DNA of 5,687 nt from Bacteroidales bacterium UBA7009. Lineage in GTDB: Bacteria > Bacteroidota > Bacteroidia > Bacteroidales > Paludibacteraceae. The stretch is taken from NCBI GenBank assembly GCA_002449665.1, contig DJXH01000010.1, positions 1-5,687 on the forward strand. Direction: 5' to 3'. The notes under the pieces are model-generated. The model did no database searches. It had not been told where the DNA came from and was given only the letters and a program-made list of their open reading frames with translations. Positions 5,346 to 5,687 of this stretch are shown in pieces. How positions within the stretch are numbered: position 1 is the first letter of the stretch; each line of letters opens with the position of its first letter. Made by a program: the position numbers and the translations under genes.

Positions 5346-5687
5346 TTATTTCTCGTCTTCTACGGCTGCTTGGGCGGCTGCGAGGCGGGCGATAGGCACG
5401 CGGAACGGGCTGCAGGATGCGTAGTTCATGCCGACACGGGCACAGAACTTAACGGACGAAGGTTCGCCACCATGCTCACCACAGATACCGGTACGGAGTC
5501 CCGGACGAACGGCACGACCTTTCTCTACCGCCATCTTGATGAGTTGACCGACACCTTTCTGGTCAAGTACTTGGAACGGGTCGGCTTTCAGAATCTTCTT
5601 CTCAAGATATACGGGCAGGAACGATGCAATATCGTCGCGGCTGTAGCCGAAGGTCATCTGTGTGAGGTCGTTGGTACCGAAGGAGAA
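5346..5687 (-). CDS. ppdK: Pyruvate, phosphate dikinase, C-terminal part (gene runs off the window)
   Basis: The last 113 residues are visible, ending at TAA (5348-5346). They form the end of the PEP/pyruvate-binding TIM barrel: GTNDLTQ (fragment residues 4-10) is part of the PEP-utilising enzyme signature, TGICGEHGGEP (66-76) carries the catalytic Cys (fragment residue 69) that protonates enolpyruvate, and SCSPFRVPIARLAAAQA (91-107) is the conserved closing helix region. The enzyme interconverts ATP, phosphate and pyruvate with AMP, pyrophosphate and PEP in the cytoplasm, and in anaerobic Bacteroidales it links glycolysis and gluconeogenesis. The wording separates it from PEP synthase and PTS enzyme I. 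The reading frame is intact. The upstream two domains and the promoter are outside the window; a hairpin terminator follows the stop. Confidence 0.97.
   Translation of the reverse strand, partial: FSFGTNDLTQMTFGYSRDDIASFLPVYLEKKILKADPFQVLDQKGVGQLIKMAVEKGRAVRPGLRTGICGEHGGEPSSVKFCARVGMNYASCSPFRVPIARLAAAQAAVEDEK

Overview
The window looks like a chromosomal stretch of a Bacteroidales bacterium (Prevotella/Bacteroides-type). Four things point there. Both promoters in the large divergent intergenic region fit the Bacteroidetes sigma consensus (TTTG, 19-21 nt, TAnnTTTG). Start codons lack clear Shine-Dalgarno sequences. The largest gene encodes a secreted protein built from 'GCDS...TLTLTV' modules, typical of this phylum. 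The serine recombinase closely resembles the Bacteroides master DNA invertase (Mpi) family. The species cannot be named from the sequence.

Layout, left to right. Positions 1-177 (+) hold the 3' end of a small heat-shock protein (Hsp20) gene, closed by a strong hairpin at 197-226 that can terminate from both sides. Positions 235-4095 (-) hold a two-gene unit read toward that terminator: first a 1126-residue secreted repeat protein (715-4095), then, with no spacer (TAA directly followed by ATG), a 159-residue helical protein of unknown function (235-714). Positions 4096-4383 are a divergent regulatory region with one good promoter for each direction and several inverted repeats. Positions 4384-5016 (+) hold an Mpi-like serine recombinase. 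Positions 5017-5345 have no convincing intact gene: there is a perfect 26-bp palindrome just after the recombinase, a short minus-strand ORF that may be a gene remnant, and a long hairpin that fits the terminator of the next gene. Positions 5346-5687 (-) hold the 3' end of pyruvate phosphate dikinase (ppdK).

Interpretation. Conserved housekeeping genes (hsp20, ppdK) flank an accessory-looking insert: a repeat-rich surface or secreted protein plus partner, and a DNA invertase on a divergent promoter. The protein's 327-bp repeats are about 97-98% identical at DNA level in the middle of the array and keep the reading frame, so copy number can probably change by recombination. The recombinase may act at sites elsewhere, as Mpi does; I see no obvious invertible promoter here. 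The 26-bp palindrome (12+2+12, the geometry of serine-invertase crossover sites) is the best local candidate for a site it binds. A link between the recombinase and the repeat protein is inference from adjacency only.
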